Assembly (NCBI GenBank): GCA_026988135.1
Contig: JALSLT010000012.1
Span: 1 to 25,285, forward strand
Reading direction: 5' to 3'
Source: Desulfurobacterium sp.
Lineage (GTDB): Bacteria > Aquificota > Aquificia > Desulfurobacteriales > Desulfurobacteriaceae
DNA length: 25,285 bases
A program made the position numbers and the translations under genes. This document shows, piece after piece, positions 1 to 7,735 of this stretch; position 1 is the first letter of the stretch; the number at the start of each line of letters is the position of its first letter. The notes beneath the pieces are model-generated. The model was not told the DNA's origin and did no database searches. It saw nothing but the letters and a program-made list of their open reading frames with translations.

Positions 1-195
1 AGATGGTTTTGTAGTGAGCTTGTATTTACGGCATTTAAACAAGCTGGAGTGGAACTTCTGAAGAATACCTATCCATCAGAAGTCAGTCCTCGTCTATTTC
101 TTAAAAGTCCACTCCTCCAGTTTGAATATTCTACAAAACTACCAGAGGTGAATCATGGCATTCAAAGAAGCACTTCAAAAAGTCCTGCGGTTTGA
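1..195 (+). CDS. C-terminal part of a YiiX/NlpC-like (permuted papain-fold) protein, cut by the window edge
   Basis: An open frame enters from the left edge and runs 64 codons to a TGA at 193-195. The visible part begins RWFCSELVFTAF and later has a VSPRLFLKSPLL segment. A Cys-Ser-Glu-Leu-Val stretch followed by a 'VSP..L..SPLL' tail is typical of permuted NlpC/P60 or YiiX-like cysteine hydrolases, where this Cys is the nucleophile; such proteins are common in phages. The frame overlaps the following endolysin gene by 41 bases, which is long but possible in a phage operon. Only the end is visible, so the His partner and the total length are unknown. The family call is made from the short motif alone. 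Confidence 0.55.
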   Translation, partial: RWFCSELVFTAFKQAGVELLKNTYPSEVSPRLFLKSPLLQFEYSTKLPEVNHGIQRSTSKSPAV

Positions 196-670
196 AGGCG
201 GTCTTAAACTCCACAAAAATCCAACAGAAGCCCTTGAGACTTACGCTGGCATCTACCGCAAAGCTCACCCGGAATGGGAAGGCTGGAAGTGGATAGACAG
301 AGGAGAGAAACCACCTTTTGAGCTTGTGGAAAAGTTTTACTACGAAAACTTTTATAAACCTTTTGAGAAAATAGAAAGTGAAAAAATTAAAGACCTTCTT
401 TTTGAAACTTCAGTTAACCTCGGTGTCCGTCAGACAGTAAAACTGCTTCAAAAAGTCCTCGGAGTTAAAACAGATGGCAAACTTGGACCAAAAACCCTTT
501 CTGCCGTAAACAGCATAAATCCCGAAGAATTTATAAAAGACTTTATCCTTGCAAGAATAGCATTCTATACCGCATTAGCAAACAGAAATCCAAAGAAATA
601 CGCTCTTTATCTTAGAGGTTGGATTAACAGAACCTTGGAGGCTTTATCATGGGCATATTCTCTTTCTTAA
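155..670 (+). CDS. Phage endolysin, GH108-type lysozyme with peptidoglycan-binding domain
   Basis: This 171-residue protein starts with an N-terminal muramidase domain carrying RFEGG at 12-16. In glycoside hydrolase family 108 the Glu of this EGG motif (E14 here) is the catalytic acid. A YAGIYRKAHPEW segment follows where the family has its Gly-Ile-rich stretch. Residues about 89-119 (VKLLQKVLGVKTDGKLGPKT) match the small C-terminal peptidoglycan-binding domain seen in this family. It should cleave cell-wall glycan at lysis. An AGAGGTG ribosome binding site lies 4 bases before the ATG. The gene overlaps the holin-like gene downstream by 22 bases, forming an endolysin-holin lysis cassette. No signal peptide is visible, as expected of a holin-dependent enzyme. 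Confidence 0.85.
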   Translation: MAFKEALQKVLRFEGGLKLHKNPTEALETYAGIYRKAHPEWEGWKWIDRGEKPPFELVEKFYYENFYKPFEKIESEKIKDLLFETSVNLGVRQTVKLLQKVLGVKTDGKLGPKTLSAVNSINPEEFIKDFILARIAFYTALANRNPKKYALYLRGWINRTLEALSWAYSLS

Positions 671-1131
671 GCAATCTGGCAGGGAAAGGAATCCTTGACG
701 GAGTTAAAGACATAGTTGACGAATTTGTTACAACAGATAAAGAACGTTTTGAACAGATGCTCAAAAAAGAAGAACTCCGCATCAAAGAAGAACAGCTCCA
801 ACTTGAAAGAGAAAAGACATATTTGCGGGATACTCAAAGTGCCAGAGAGACTTACGCAAAAGTCTCCACTTCAGACAAAGCGCCATTTATAAACAAGATA
901 TTTCCGTCAGTGCTTGCGATGTTCACTGTTATGCTGACCTTTATTCTCTTTTTCTATTTTTCCCAGGGAAAATTTGAAGGTGGACAAAAAGACATAGTGA
1001 TATACATCCTCGGCGTTCTGTCAACAATCACGACCCAGATATTTGCCTTTTATTACGGAAGTAGTCTTGGTTCAAAAAACAAAGAAGAAATCATCAAAAA
1101 CCTTGGAGGCAATAAAAATGGACTACTTTGA
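649..1131 (+). CDS. Holin-like membrane protein (3TM / GTA-holin type)
   Basis: This 160-residue protein has a short N-terminal hydrophobic or amphipathic stretch (GIFSFLSNLAGKGIL), a highly charged region predicted as coiled coil (about 30-80, many Glu/Lys/Arg), and two clear membrane segments (about 83-105 and 115-137). It ends in FYYGSSLGSKNK followed by a basic-acidic tail. That ending and layout match the '3TM holin' family found in gene-transfer agents and Mu-like or siphovirus prophages. The likely role is to permeabilise the inner membrane so that the endolysin encoded just upstream can reach the wall. The start is set by GGAGG at 637-641, 7 bases before the ATG, inside the endolysin gene. 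The function is inferred from architecture and neighbours. Confidence 0.7.
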   Translation: MGIFSFLSNLAGKGILDGVKDIVDEFVTTDKERFEQMLKKEELRIKEEQLQLEREKTYLRDTQSARETYAKVSTSDKAPFINKIFPSVLAMFTVMLTFILFFYFSQGKFEGGQKDIVIYILGVLSTITTQIFAFYYGSSLGSKNKEEIIKNLGGNKNGLL

Positions 1132-1309
1132 CAAAATAGTGGCAATTCCAAAAGATTTTTCAAAACACGATTTGGAAGAGCTTAAAAACCGATATCCGGA
1201 ACTTGACTTCCATATAGTAGAAACTCCTATTGGCGTGAGATTGAAAATCTCAGGAAACACCACGGAAGAAACCATAAAAGAAATAGAGTTCTTTTTGGAG
1301 AATAGATGA
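1118..1309 (+). CDS. Small phage protein of unknown function
   Basis: I do not recognise this 63-residue soluble protein (MDYFDKIVAIPKDFSK...). It is rich in charged residues and has no membrane segment or Cys. The frame is open from 1043, but GGAGG at 1105-1109 lies 8 bases before the ATG at 1118. That start also gives only a 14-base overlap with the holin-like gene, so it is preferred. The stop overlaps the next start in an ATGA arrangement, indicating translational coupling. Its position between two lysis-region membrane proteins suggests a phage accessory role, but nothing in the sequence defines it. Confidence 0.6.
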   Translation: MDYFDKIVAIPKDFSKHDLEELKNRYPELDFHIVETPIGVRLKISGNTTEETIKEIEFFLENR

Positions 1310-1524
1310 ACTTCAAAAACACAGACAAAGCTTTGCACTTCATAGCTGGAATGCTGACAGCTGCTCTATTCTCTTTTTACAGCGTCAAACTTGCATTAAT
1401 AGCCACACTTCTTGTAGCGCTTGCAAAAGAGATATACGACGCAAAAAATCCCGAACACACACCGGATTTTCTTGATGCTATCGTGACAGTTCTTGGCGGA
1501 ATGTTTACAGTTCTGTTTTTTTGA
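1306..1524 (+). CDS. Small two-segment membrane protein, phage lysis region
   Basis: This 72-residue protein has DKALHFIAGM near its N-terminus, two hydrophobic segments (about 20-40 and 58-72), and a KEIYDAKNPEHTPDFLDA loop between them. Small phage membrane proteins with a D-K-x-x-H-F-x-x-G start and a K-E-x-x-D centre are common next to lysis genes, so it may be a second holin or a spanin-like accessory. The start overlaps the preceding stop by four bases, with GGAG at 1297-1300 as ribosome binding site. It is the last gene before the terminator at 1530-1554 and therefore the end of the phage transcript. The exact role is not established. Confidence 0.6.
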   Translation: MNFKNTDKALHFIAGMLTAALFSFYSVKLALIATLLVALAKEIYDAKNPEHTPDFLDAIVTVLGGMFTVLFF

Positions 1525-1529
1525 ATTTT

Positions 1530-1554
1530 AGTGGAACACCGTTCCACTTTTTTT
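1530..1554 (+). terminator. Rho-independent terminator ending the phage operon
   Basis: A perfect 7-bp stem, GTGGAAC / GTTCCAC, with a 3-base loop is extended by a flanking A-T pair and followed directly by a run of seven T. It starts 6 bases after the last phage gene stop. Confidence 0.85.
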
Positions 1555-1686
1555 CAAAACCCTCTGGAAAACTTGCGACACAACGCCTAAAATCTAAAAC
1601 ATTATTGTAGATGTTCCACTTTAAATTCAAAATTAATGGAATAGACATTTTAATGGCTAAAAACTATTATAGTGACAAAATAAAAA

Positions 1687-1762
1687 TGGCTCCCCGGGCC
1701 GGCCTCGAACCAGCGACCTGGTGGTTAACAGCCACCCGCTCTACCTGCTGAGCTACCGGGGA
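1687..1762 (-). tRNA. tRNA-Asn (anticodon GTT)
   Basis: Read on the minus strand this is a complete 76-base cloverleaf. The acceptor stem is TCCCCGG paired with CCGGGGA, with discriminator G and an encoded CCA end at 1687-1689. The D-arm is AGCTCAGCAGGTAGAGC, the anticodon stem GGTGG/CCACC encloses the loop CTGTTAA with anticodon GTT, and the T-arm loop is GTTCGAG. Its 3' end points to the phage genes on the left, the usual polarity of phage integration into a tRNA gene. A strong promoter lies just upstream at 1778-1806. Confidence 0.97.
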
Positions 1763-1777
1763 ATATTGACGGTGAAT

Positions 1778-1806
1778 AATATAGGACGTTGAGCTTTATC
1801 TGTCAA
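1778..1806 (-). promoter_or_regulatory. Sigma-70-type promoter of tRNA-Asn
   Basis: On the minus strand a perfect -35 box TTGACA (1801-1806) is followed by a 17-base spacer and TATATT (1778-1783). Transcription would start about 9 bases before the mature tRNA 5' end at 1762. Confidence 0.85.
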
Positions 1807-1853
1807 CTTTTTATAGGTAAAATTTTCTAAAAAAGTTTTATTTCTACTTTTCC

Positions 1854-1859
1854 TATAAT
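1854..1859 (+). promoter_or_regulatory. Possible -10 box for rpe-prs
   Basis: A perfect TATAAT lies about 55 bases before the rpe ATG. No convincing -35 box is found 16-18 bases upstream, where the sequence is A/T-rich. It is a candidate only. Confidence 0.35.
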
Positions 1860-1913
1860 TTCCTTCGCAAATTCCGTTCAATCTGGTGTAAAATTAAGCG
1901 GGAGGTTTTATAG

Positions 1914-2567
1914 ATGGCTTTACTTGCTCCGTCGATTCTTTCTGCGGATTTTTCTAATCTGCAAAAAGATATAAAAGAGGTTGTTGCTGCTGGTGCCGAC
2001 CTTATACATGTTGATGTTATGGATGGAAGGTTTGTTCCCAATATTACAATTGGTCCCTGTGTTGTTGAAAGTATCAGGAAAGTGACAGATACTCCTTTTG
2101 ATGTTCATCTTATGATTGTTGAGCCTGATAGATATATAAGAGATTTTGCAGATGCGGGGGCGGACTGGATTTCTGTTCATGTTGAGGCTGTGGTTCATCT
2201 TCATAGAACGGTTTCAATGATTAAAGAGCTTGGTAAGAAAGCCGGTGTTGTTTTAAATCCGGCAACGCCTGTTTCTCTGGTTTCTGAGATTCTTCCTTTT
2301 GTGGATTTTGTTCTTGTGATGTCGGTTAATCCCGGTTTTGGCGGACAGAAGTTTATAACTCAAACTGTTTCCAAGGTAGGAGAGCTTGACTTTATAAGGA
2401 AGGAGAATGGTTTTAATTTTCTTATAGAGATAGATGGGGGGATTAAGACCGATAATGTGAGGCAGGTGATTGAGGCTGGGGTTGATGTTGTGGTTGCAGG
2501 CTCGGCGGTTTTTAAAGGTGATGTAAGGAGCAATGTTGGAAAATTTAAAGAACTGATTGGAGGTTAA
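1914..2567 (+). CDS. rpe: Ribulose-phosphate 3-epimerase
   Basis: This 217-residue TIM-barrel enzyme has the usual length for the family. It interconverts D-ribulose 5-phosphate and D-xylulose 5-phosphate in the pentose phosphate pathway, in the cytoplasm. Family signatures are all present: the N-terminal APSILSADF, HVDVMDGRFVPN (metal-binding His and catalytic Asp), FDVHLMI (second His), MSVNPGFGGQ (phosphate loop) and EIDGGI (second catalytic Asp). A GGGAGG ribosome binding site precedes the ATG. It is followed after 6 bases by prs, so the two are almost surely co-transcribed. With rpiB nearby on the other strand this forms a pentose-phosphate-to-PRPP cluster. Confidence 0.97.
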   Translation: MALLAPSILSADFSNLQKDIKEVVAAGADLIHVDVMDGRFVPNITIGPCVVESIRKVTDTPFDVHLMIVEPDRYIRDFADAGADWISVHVEAVVHLHRTVSMIKELGKKAGVVLNPATPVSLVSEILPFVDFVLVMSVNPGFGGQKFITQTVSKVGELDFIRKENGFNFLIEIDGGIKTDNVRQVIEAGVDVVVAGSAVFKGDVRSNVGKFKELIGG

Positions 2568-2573
2568 TAGATA

Positions 2574-3524
2574 ATGAATCAGGTAAAGTTGATTACCGGG
2601 AATGCTAATCCTGAGCTTGCAAAGTCGGTTGCTGCTCATTTGGGAATTCCGTTGGCAAATGTTACGGTAGGTAGATTTAGTGATAGTGAGATTCAAGTTG
2701 TTATCAATGAAAGTGTAAGGGATGATGATGTTTTTATTATTCAGCCTATTTGTAGTCCTGCAAACGATTTTATAATGGAGCTTTTATTGCTTTCCGATGC
2801 TTTAAAAAGAGCTTCGGCGGGAAGGATAACGGCAGTTATTCCCTATTTTGCTTACGGAAGGCAGGATAGAAAGCTTAATCCGAGAGATCCTATATCTGCG
2901 AGACTTCTTGCGGATATTATTACTGTTTCAGGGGTAAATCATATAGTGGTTGCGGATTTGCACGCAAAACAGGTTGAGGGTTTTTTTGATCTTCCTGTTG
3001 ACCATCTTCAGGCAAGGCCTGTTCTTTCGGAATATTTTTTGAGGCAAGGTTTTGGAGAGGAGGATACGGTTATTGTTTCTCCCGATATAGGCGGTGTTGC
3101 AAGAGCAAGGAATTTCGCTAAAACGTTTAACGCTCCGATAGCTATTATTGACAAGAGAAGGCCAAGACCGAATGTTGCAGAGATTATGAATATAATCGGA
3201 GATGTTGATGGGAGAAAGGCGATAATAATTGATGATATTATTGATACTGCCGGAACAATAGTCAATGCTGCAAAGGCTATAAAGGAGAGAGGAGCTGTTG
3301 AGGTTTACGCGACATGTACCCATCCCGTGTTTTCCGGTCCTGCTATTGAGAGGCTTTCTAATGCTGTAAAGGAAAGTGTTCTTAAAGAAGTGGTCGTAAC
3401 CGATACTATTCCATTAAAAGAAAAGTTTGAAGGTGTTAGGATTCTTTCTATTGCAGGTATGCTTTCAGAGGCAATAAGGCGTATTCATTTTGGAGAATCC
3501 GTAAGCAAGATGTTTAATTTGTAA
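2574..3524 (+). CDS. prs: Ribose-phosphate pyrophosphokinase (PRPP synthetase)
   Basis: This 316-residue protein is a class I PRPP synthetase, transferring pyrophosphate from ATP to ribose 5-phosphate to make PRPP for purine, pyrimidine, His, Trp and NAD synthesis. Visible motifs are GRFSDSEIQV near residue 34, YFAYGRQDRK (ATP-binding region), the DLHAKQVEGFFDLPVDHL flexible loop with the metal-binding His, and the PRPP-binding loop DDIIDTAGT at 220-228. The length matches the E. coli enzyme closely. The ribosome binding site GGAGG overlaps the end of rpe. The operon ends at the hairpin at 3531-3546. PRPP made here also serves quinolinate use in NAD synthesis, a link to nadB nearby. Confidence 0.98.
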   Translation: MNQVKLITGNANPELAKSVAAHLGIPLANVTVGRFSDSEIQVVINESVRDDDVFIIQPICSPANDFIMELLLLSDALKRASAGRITAVIPYFAYGRQDRKLNPRDPISARLLADIITVSGVNHIVVADLHAKQVEGFFDLPVDHLQARPVLSEYFLRQGFGEEDTVIVSPDIGGVARARNFAKTFNAPIAIIDKRRPRPNVAEIMNIIGDVDGRKAIIIDDIIDTAGTIVNAAKAIKERGAVEVYATCTHPVFSGPAIERLSNAVKESVLKEVVVTDTIPLKEKFEGVRILSIAGMLSEAIRRIHFGESVSKMFNL

Positions 3525-3530
3525 AAGATA

Positions 3531-3546
3531 GGGGGCTCAAGCCCCC
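3531..3546. terminator. Bidirectional hairpin between convergent prs and glyA
   Basis: A perfect 6-bp GC stem, GGGGGC / GCCCCC, with loop TCAA lies 6 bases after the prs stop and 6 bases before the glyA stop codon. No long T run follows on either strand (TATCTTTT on the minus side), so it may need help from Rho or act as a weak two-way stop. Confidence 0.6.
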
Positions 3547-3552
3547 TTGCTG

Positions 3553-4812
3553 TTATCTATAAAGTGGTGCCATTTCAGGATATAGAGGATGTTTTCCACA
3601 CATTTCGATAACTTCAGCTTTTACTTTTTCGATTACTGAATTATCGTCAATGTTTTTAAGTACGGTTGCGATTAGTTTGGCAATTTCCCTTGCTTCCTGC
3701 TCTTTAATTCCCCTTGTCGTTACTGCGGGAGTTCCTACTCTTATACCGCTTGTAACAAATGGGCTTCTTGTGTCAAATGGAATTGTGTTTTTATTGACGG
3801 TTATGTTAGCTTTTCCAAGAGCAGCTTCTGCTTCTTTTCCGGTTATATTTTTATCGGTAAGATCAACAAGTAGGAGGTGGTTATCCGTTCCACCGGAAAC
3901 AATTCTGAATCCTTCTTTTTGTAGCTCTTCTGCCATAGCTTTTGCGTTTATGATAACCTGTTTTTGGGATTCTTTAAACTCCGGAGTCATCGCTTCTTTG
4001 AATGCAACAGCTTTTGCGGCTATTACGTGCATTAATGGGCCACCCTGAAGTCCTGGGAATACAGATTTGTCTATTTCTTTTGCAAATTCTGCTTTACACA
4101 TTGTTACACCGCCACGGGGGCCTCTTAGTGTTTTGTGGGTTGTTGTGGTAACAAAGTGGCAAGGTTCGGTAGGTGACGGATGAAGTCCCGTAACTATTAG
4201 ACCGGCGATATGAGCAACATCTGCCATCAGGTAAGCGCCGACCTCATCGGCTATCTCTCTGAATTTAGCAAAGTCTATTATTCTCGGATAAGCGGACGCT
4301 CCACATATTATAAGTTTTGGTTTGTGTTCTTTTGCAAGTTCTGCAACCTGGTCAAAGTCTATAGTTTCCGTGTCTTTTTTGACGCCATACTGAACGACGT
4401 TGTAGTATTTTCCTGTCATGTTTACCGGAGAACCGTGGGAAAGGTGTCCACCGTGAGAAAGGTTCATCGATAGTATTGTATCTCCCGGTTTTAGCATTGC
4501 AAGGTAAACAGCTTGGTTTGCCTGTGAGCCTGAGTGGGGTTGAACGTTTATATGTTCTGCATTGAAAAGTTTTTTGCATCTTTCGATTGCAAGGTTTTCT
4601 ACGATATCAACGCATTCGCAGCCACCGTAGTACCTTTTGCCGGGGAGTCCTTCAGCGTACTTGTTTGTTAAAACGGAGCCTTGAGCTTCCATTACCGCTT
4701 CACTTGTGAAATTTTCAGAAGCTATTAGTTCAAGGTGTTCATTTTGACGCTTGAATTCACACTTTAAAGCTTCGAAAACTTCCGGGTCGAATTCTCTTAC
4801 TTTTCCTCTCAT
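3553..4812 (-). CDS. glyA: Serine hydroxymethyltransferase
   Basis: This 419-residue PLP enzyme is of normal length and converts serine plus tetrahydrofolate to glycine plus methylene-tetrahydrofolate, the main source of one-carbon units. Motifs include HLELIASENFTS near the N-terminus, the TNKYAEG..GKRYYGGCE segment, and THKTLRGPRGG, where K227 is the PLP-binding lysine (E. coli K229). A GGAGG site lies just before the ATG. It follows rpiB after 17 bases on the same strand, a pairing also seen in many Gram-positive bacteria, and is probably co-transcribed with it from the promoter near 5311-5337. Confidence 0.98.
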   Translation of the reverse strand: MRGKVREFDPEVFEALKCEFKRQNEHLELIASENFTSEAVMEAQGSVLTNKYAEGLPGKRYYGGCECVDIVENLAIERCKKLFNAEHINVQPHSGSQANQAVYLAMLKPGDTILSMNLSHGGHLSHGSPVNMTGKYYNVVQYGVKKDTETIDFDQVAELAKEHKPKLIICGASAYPRIIDFAKFREIADEVGAYLMADVAHIAGLIVTGLHPSPTEPCHFVTTTTHKTLRGPRGGVTMCKAEFAKEIDKSVFPGLQGGPLMHVIAAKAVAFKEAMTPEFKESQKQVIINAKAMAEELQKEGFRIVSGGTDNHLLLVDLTDKNITGKEAEAALGKANITVNKNTIPFDTRSPFVTSGIRVGTPAVTTRGIKEQEAREIAKLIATVLKNIDDNSVIEKVKAEVIEMCGKHPLYPEMAPLYR

Positions 4813-4829
4813 TTATATCCTCCAAAGAG

Positions 4830-5279
4830 TTATTTTTTAAATTTTTTTTCAATCTCTGAAATTTTGTTTATTCTCTTTTCATGTCTTTCTCCGTCAAAAG
4901 TTGTTTCAATCCATGTTTTGACTATCGCTTTTGCAAGTTCATCTCCTGTTACTCTACCACCTAAGGCGAGAACGTTTGCATTGTTGTGTCTTCTTGACAT
5001 TTCCGCGGCGAAAATGTTGTAACAGAGAGCTGCTCTGATTCCGGGGACTTTATTTGCTGCTATTGATATTCCTATTCCGGTGCCGCAGATAAATATTCCC
5101 CTATCTGTTTCGCCGTTCATTATACTTTCCGCAGCTTTTAGAGCAAAATCAGGGTAGTCCACCGACTTTTCTGAATCGGTTCCAAAGTCTATAAATTCAA
5201 TTTTCAACTCTTTTAGTAAGTTTTTTATGGTTTCTTTTAGTTTGTACCCTCCGTGGTCACTTGTGAGAGCTATTTTCAT
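4830..5279 (-). CDS. rpiB: Ribose-5-phosphate isomerase B
   Basis: This 149-residue protein belongs to the RpiB/LacAB family and interconverts ribose 5-phosphate and ribulose 5-phosphate. The family signatures are TSDHGGYKLKE at the N-terminus, FICGTGIGISIAANK with the active-site Cys, and SRRHNNANVLALGGR with phosphate-binding residues. The length is typical. CGGAGG lies just upstream of the ATG. It is the first gene of an rpiB-glyA operon and is divergent from rlpA. Its product feeds the Prs enzyme encoded about 1.3 kb away, and its substrate is also that of Rpe. Confidence 0.96.
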   Translation of the reverse strand: MKIALTSDHGGYKLKETIKNLLKELKIEFIDFGTDSEKSVDYPDFALKAAESIMNGETDRGIFICGTGIGISIAANKVPGIRAALCYNIFAAEMSRRHNNANVLALGGRVTGDELAKAIVKTWIETTFDGERHEKRINKISEIEKKFKK

Positions 5280-5310
5280 TATTCCTCCGTTGTTTGTATA
5301 GGGTTGTAAA

Positions 5311-5337
5311 ATTATATTACAATGATTGCCGGTGCAA
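5311..5337 (-). promoter_or_regulatory. Candidate promoter of rpiB-glyA
   Basis: On the minus strand TTGCAC (5332-5337) is separated by 15 bases from a perfect TATAAT (5311-5316). A 17-base register with TAATTT as -10 box is also possible. The -10 region sits inside a small inverted repeat, TTGTAA/TTACAA (5304-5322), which could be an operator or chance in AT-rich DNA. Confidence 0.45.
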
Positions 5338-5358
5338 TTTTAAACCGAAGGAGTGCGT

Positions 5359-6135
5359 ATGAAAAGAGCGGTTTTCTTTTTTATGTTGTCTTTGATGTTA
5401 TCAGGATGTGTGTCTCTTGTAGGTCCTAATGCTTATACTGTTAGGGAAAAACCTCGTGTTTTGAAAAAGAAACCTAAGGTAAAAAATATTTCTGAAAAGA
5501 AAGAAAATACTAAAAGTGCTATAGGATGTAAAAAAACCTACAAGGTATGGGGAAAACAGTACTGTGTTTTGAAACATAGTTACGGGTTTGAAGAAGTGGG
5601 GATAGCATCCTGGTATGGTCCCAATTTTCACGGGAAGAAGACTGCCAGCGGAGAAACTTACAATATGTATGAAATGACGGCAGCTCACAAGTCGTTGCCT
5701 CTTGGGACTTATGTGAGGGTTAAGAATCTTGAAACCGGAAAAAGCGTTATTGTTAAGATAAATGATAGAGGACCTTTTGTTCCTGGTAGAGTTATTGATC
5801 TTTCTTTTTCTGCAGCTAAAGAGTTGGGAGTTGTTGCTAAAGGGACGGCAAAAGTTAAGTTAATTGCTCTCGGGAAGAAAGATGACGGTTTTTATACTCC
5901 CGTAGATTATAAGAAAGGTGATTTTTATGTGCAGTTTGCCGCTTTTAAGGAGTTTAAAAATGCCGAGAAACTTAAAAAGGAATTTGAGCAAAAGGTTGAG
6001 AATGTAAAGATTATTCAGGCTTTTGGTCTTTTTAGGGTAGTTGTCGGACCTGAGTTAACTTATGTGAGAGTTATGGAGTTAAGAGATAAGCTTAAAACTG
6101 TTTATCCTAAGGTGTTTGTTATAAGGGTGAATTAA
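5359..6135 (+). CDS. rlpA: RlpA-like lytic transglycosylase lipoprotein (DPBB + SPOR)
   Basis: This 258-residue lipoprotein starts with a signal sequence ending in the lipobox LSGC (Cys17), so it should be lipid-anchored, probably in the outer membrane. A double-psi beta-barrel domain follows (about 77-170) with GIASWYGPNFHGKKTASGE, AAHKSLPLGT and KINDRGPF, the RlpA signature. A SPOR domain occupies about 192-258 (FYVQFAAFKEFKNAEKLKKEF...). RlpA proteins cleave glycan strands lacking stem peptides and act in septation; SPOR binds such denuded glycan. A GTG start at 5353 would overlap the ribosome binding site, so ATG at 5359, 5 bases after AAGGAG, is chosen. It leads a run ending at the transporter gene. 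Confidence 0.92.
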   Translation: MKRAVFFFMLSLMLSGCVSLVGPNAYTVREKPRVLKKKPKVKNISEKKENTKSAIGCKKTYKVWGKQYCVLKHSYGFEEVGIASWYGPNFHGKKTASGETYNMYEMTAAHKSLPLGTYVRVKNLETGKSVIVKINDRGPFVPGRVIDLSFSAAKELGVVAKGTAKVKLIALGKKDDGFYTPVDYKKGDFYVQFAAFKEFKNAEKLKKEFEQKVENVKIIQAFGLFRVVVGPELTYVRVMELRDKLKTVYPKVFVIRVN

Positions 6136-6146
6136 GAGGTTTCTAT

Positions 6147-7709
6147 ATGAGATTGATAGATAAAGATGATATTAAACATTATTCGAAGGTTTACGATGCT
6201 ATTGTTATCGGAAGTGGTGCTGCGGGACTTTTTTGTGCTACAAAACTTTCCCATGTAGGGTTAAATGTTTGTATTTTGACAAAAGATAGTGCCGATACGT
6301 CTTCTACTAAACTTGCGCAGGGCGGGATAGCAGTTGCCCTTCCGGTTAATGATTCTCCTTCTTGTCATTATAACGATACGATAAAGGCCGGAGCGGGTCT
6401 TGTCGATAGAAAAACGGCTCTTATTCTTGTTGAGGAGGGAGTTAAAAGAGTTATAGATCTTATAAGAATGGGTGCAACCTTTGAGATGGATGAGCTTGGT
6501 CTGTTAAAGTTTACGAAAGAAGCAGCTCACTCTGTTCCGAGGATCGTTTACTATAAAGACAAAACAGGTGAAGAGGTTGAGAGATCATTGCTTGACACTT
6601 ATAGAGGTGATATTGTCGAGCATGCTTTTGTGAAAGAGCTGATAGTTAAAAATGGAAGATGTTATGGTGTTGTTTTTGAAAATAATGGAAATAATTTTGC
6701 GATCTACGCTCCTGTCGTTGCCATTGCAACCGGCGGAGCGGCAGGACTTTATGAAAAACATACCAATCCCGAAACCTCTACCGGAGACGGGATAGCAATT
6801 GCCCTTCGCTACGGTGCTGTTTTAAAAGATCTTGAATTTGTGCAGTTTCATCCTACTGCGTTTGTTAACGAGGGAAGAAGTTTTTTGATTTCAGAGTCTG
6901 TAAGGGGGGAAGGTGCCGTAATAGTTGATTCATACGGAAGGCGATTTATGGGAGATTATCATCCTTTATGGGAACTTGCTCCCAGGGATGTTGTTACGAG
7001 AGCTATAGAAAATCAGAAAAAGATAACCGGCGGGAAGATTTTTCTCGATTTCAGACCTATTGAAAAGGAAGGAATAGATATAAATGAGAGGTTTCCTACA
7101 ATAACTCAAAAACTGAATGAGGTCGGGATTGATGCTAAAATGGATTTAGTACCTATCTCTCCTGTCGCTCATTACTATCTCGGTGGAATAGCCGTTGATA
7201 CGTTCGGAAGGACAAATATAAAGGGATTATTTGCCATAGGAGAAGCTTCCTGTACCGGTGTTCACGGAGCTAACAGGCTTGCGAGTAACTCTTTACTCGA
7301 GTGTCTTGTTTTTGGGGAGAGAACGGCTTACGGGATGTATCGAGATTTGAGAATTCTTTCACTTAATTTTAAAAAAGTTTCCTTTAAAAAGATTCCTTGT
7401 TTTCCTTATGAGAAAGGGAATGATGTTTTTACTTCTGATGATTTGAGAAAAGTGATGTGGAAATATCTTGGAATAATGAGAGATGGCTCCGGATTGACAA
7501 AAGCGATAGATGTTTTTCGTCAAATGATTATTTCTTCTTCTTCGTTTGAAGTTAGAAATAGTGCCGTTTTATCACTGGCTATTGCTATAAGTGCTATGAG
7601 AAGAGAGGAAAGCAGAGGCGGCCATTTTAGAAGGGATTATCCTTATGAAAGGGAAGAGTTTAAATTTCATAGTTCTTTTATTTTGCGTGACCTTTTAAAT
7701 TCTATTTGA
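6147..7709 (+). CDS. nadB: L-aspartate oxidase (NAD biosynthesis)
   Basis: This 520-residue flavoprotein oxidises L-aspartate to iminoaspartate, the first step of de novo NAD synthesis; NadA then forms quinolinate. The FAD-binding GSGAAGLFCA is near residue 22. The hallmark STKLAQGGIAVAL follows, as do TGGAAGLY, LEFVQFHPTAF, APRDVVTRAI (substrate-binding Arg), SPVAHYYLGGI and GVHGANRLASNSLLECLVFG. These distinguish NadB from the SdhA/FrdA group. An AAGAGG site overlaps the stop region of rlpA, 7 bases before the ATG, and the genes are 11 bases apart. nadA and nadC are not in the window. The next gene resembles an ADP-ribose-processing enzyme, a possible functional link through NAD. Confidence 0.96.
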   Translation: MRLIDKDDIKHYSKVYDAIVIGSGAAGLFCATKLSHVGLNVCILTKDSADTSSTKLAQGGIAVALPVNDSPSCHYNDTIKAGAGLVDRKTALILVEEGVKRVIDLIRMGATFEMDELGLLKFTKEAAHSVPRIVYYKDKTGEEVERSLLDTYRGDIVEHAFVKELIVKNGRCYGVVFENNGNNFAIYAPVVAIATGGAAGLYEKHTNPETSTGDGIAIALRYGAVLKDLEFVQFHPTAFVNEGRSFLISESVRGEGAVIVDSYGRRFMGDYHPLWELAPRDVVTRAIENQKKITGGKIFLDFRPIEKEGIDINERFPTITQKLNEVGIDAKMDLVPISPVAHYYLGGIAVDTFGRTNIKGLFAIGEASCTGVHGANRLASNSLLECLVFGERTAYGMYRDLRILSLNFKKVSFKKIPCFPYEKGNDVFTSDDLRKVMWKYLGIMRDGSGLTKAIDVFRQMIISSSSFEVRNSAVLSLAIAISAMRREESRGGHFRRDYPYEREEFKFHSSFILRDLLNSI

Positions 7710-7735
7710 TTTTAGGCTTTTTCAGGAGGATAATG

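Noticed and set aside
1123..1338. Minus-strand open frame opposite the small phage genes.
   Set aside because: It opposes two coupled plus-strand genes with good ribosome binding sites and has no family features of its own.
5304..5322. TTGTAA/TTACAA inverted repeat between rpiB and rlpA as an operator.
   Set aside because: Only 6 bp per arm in AT-rich DNA and overlapping the -10 box; kept as a note, not as a regulatory call.
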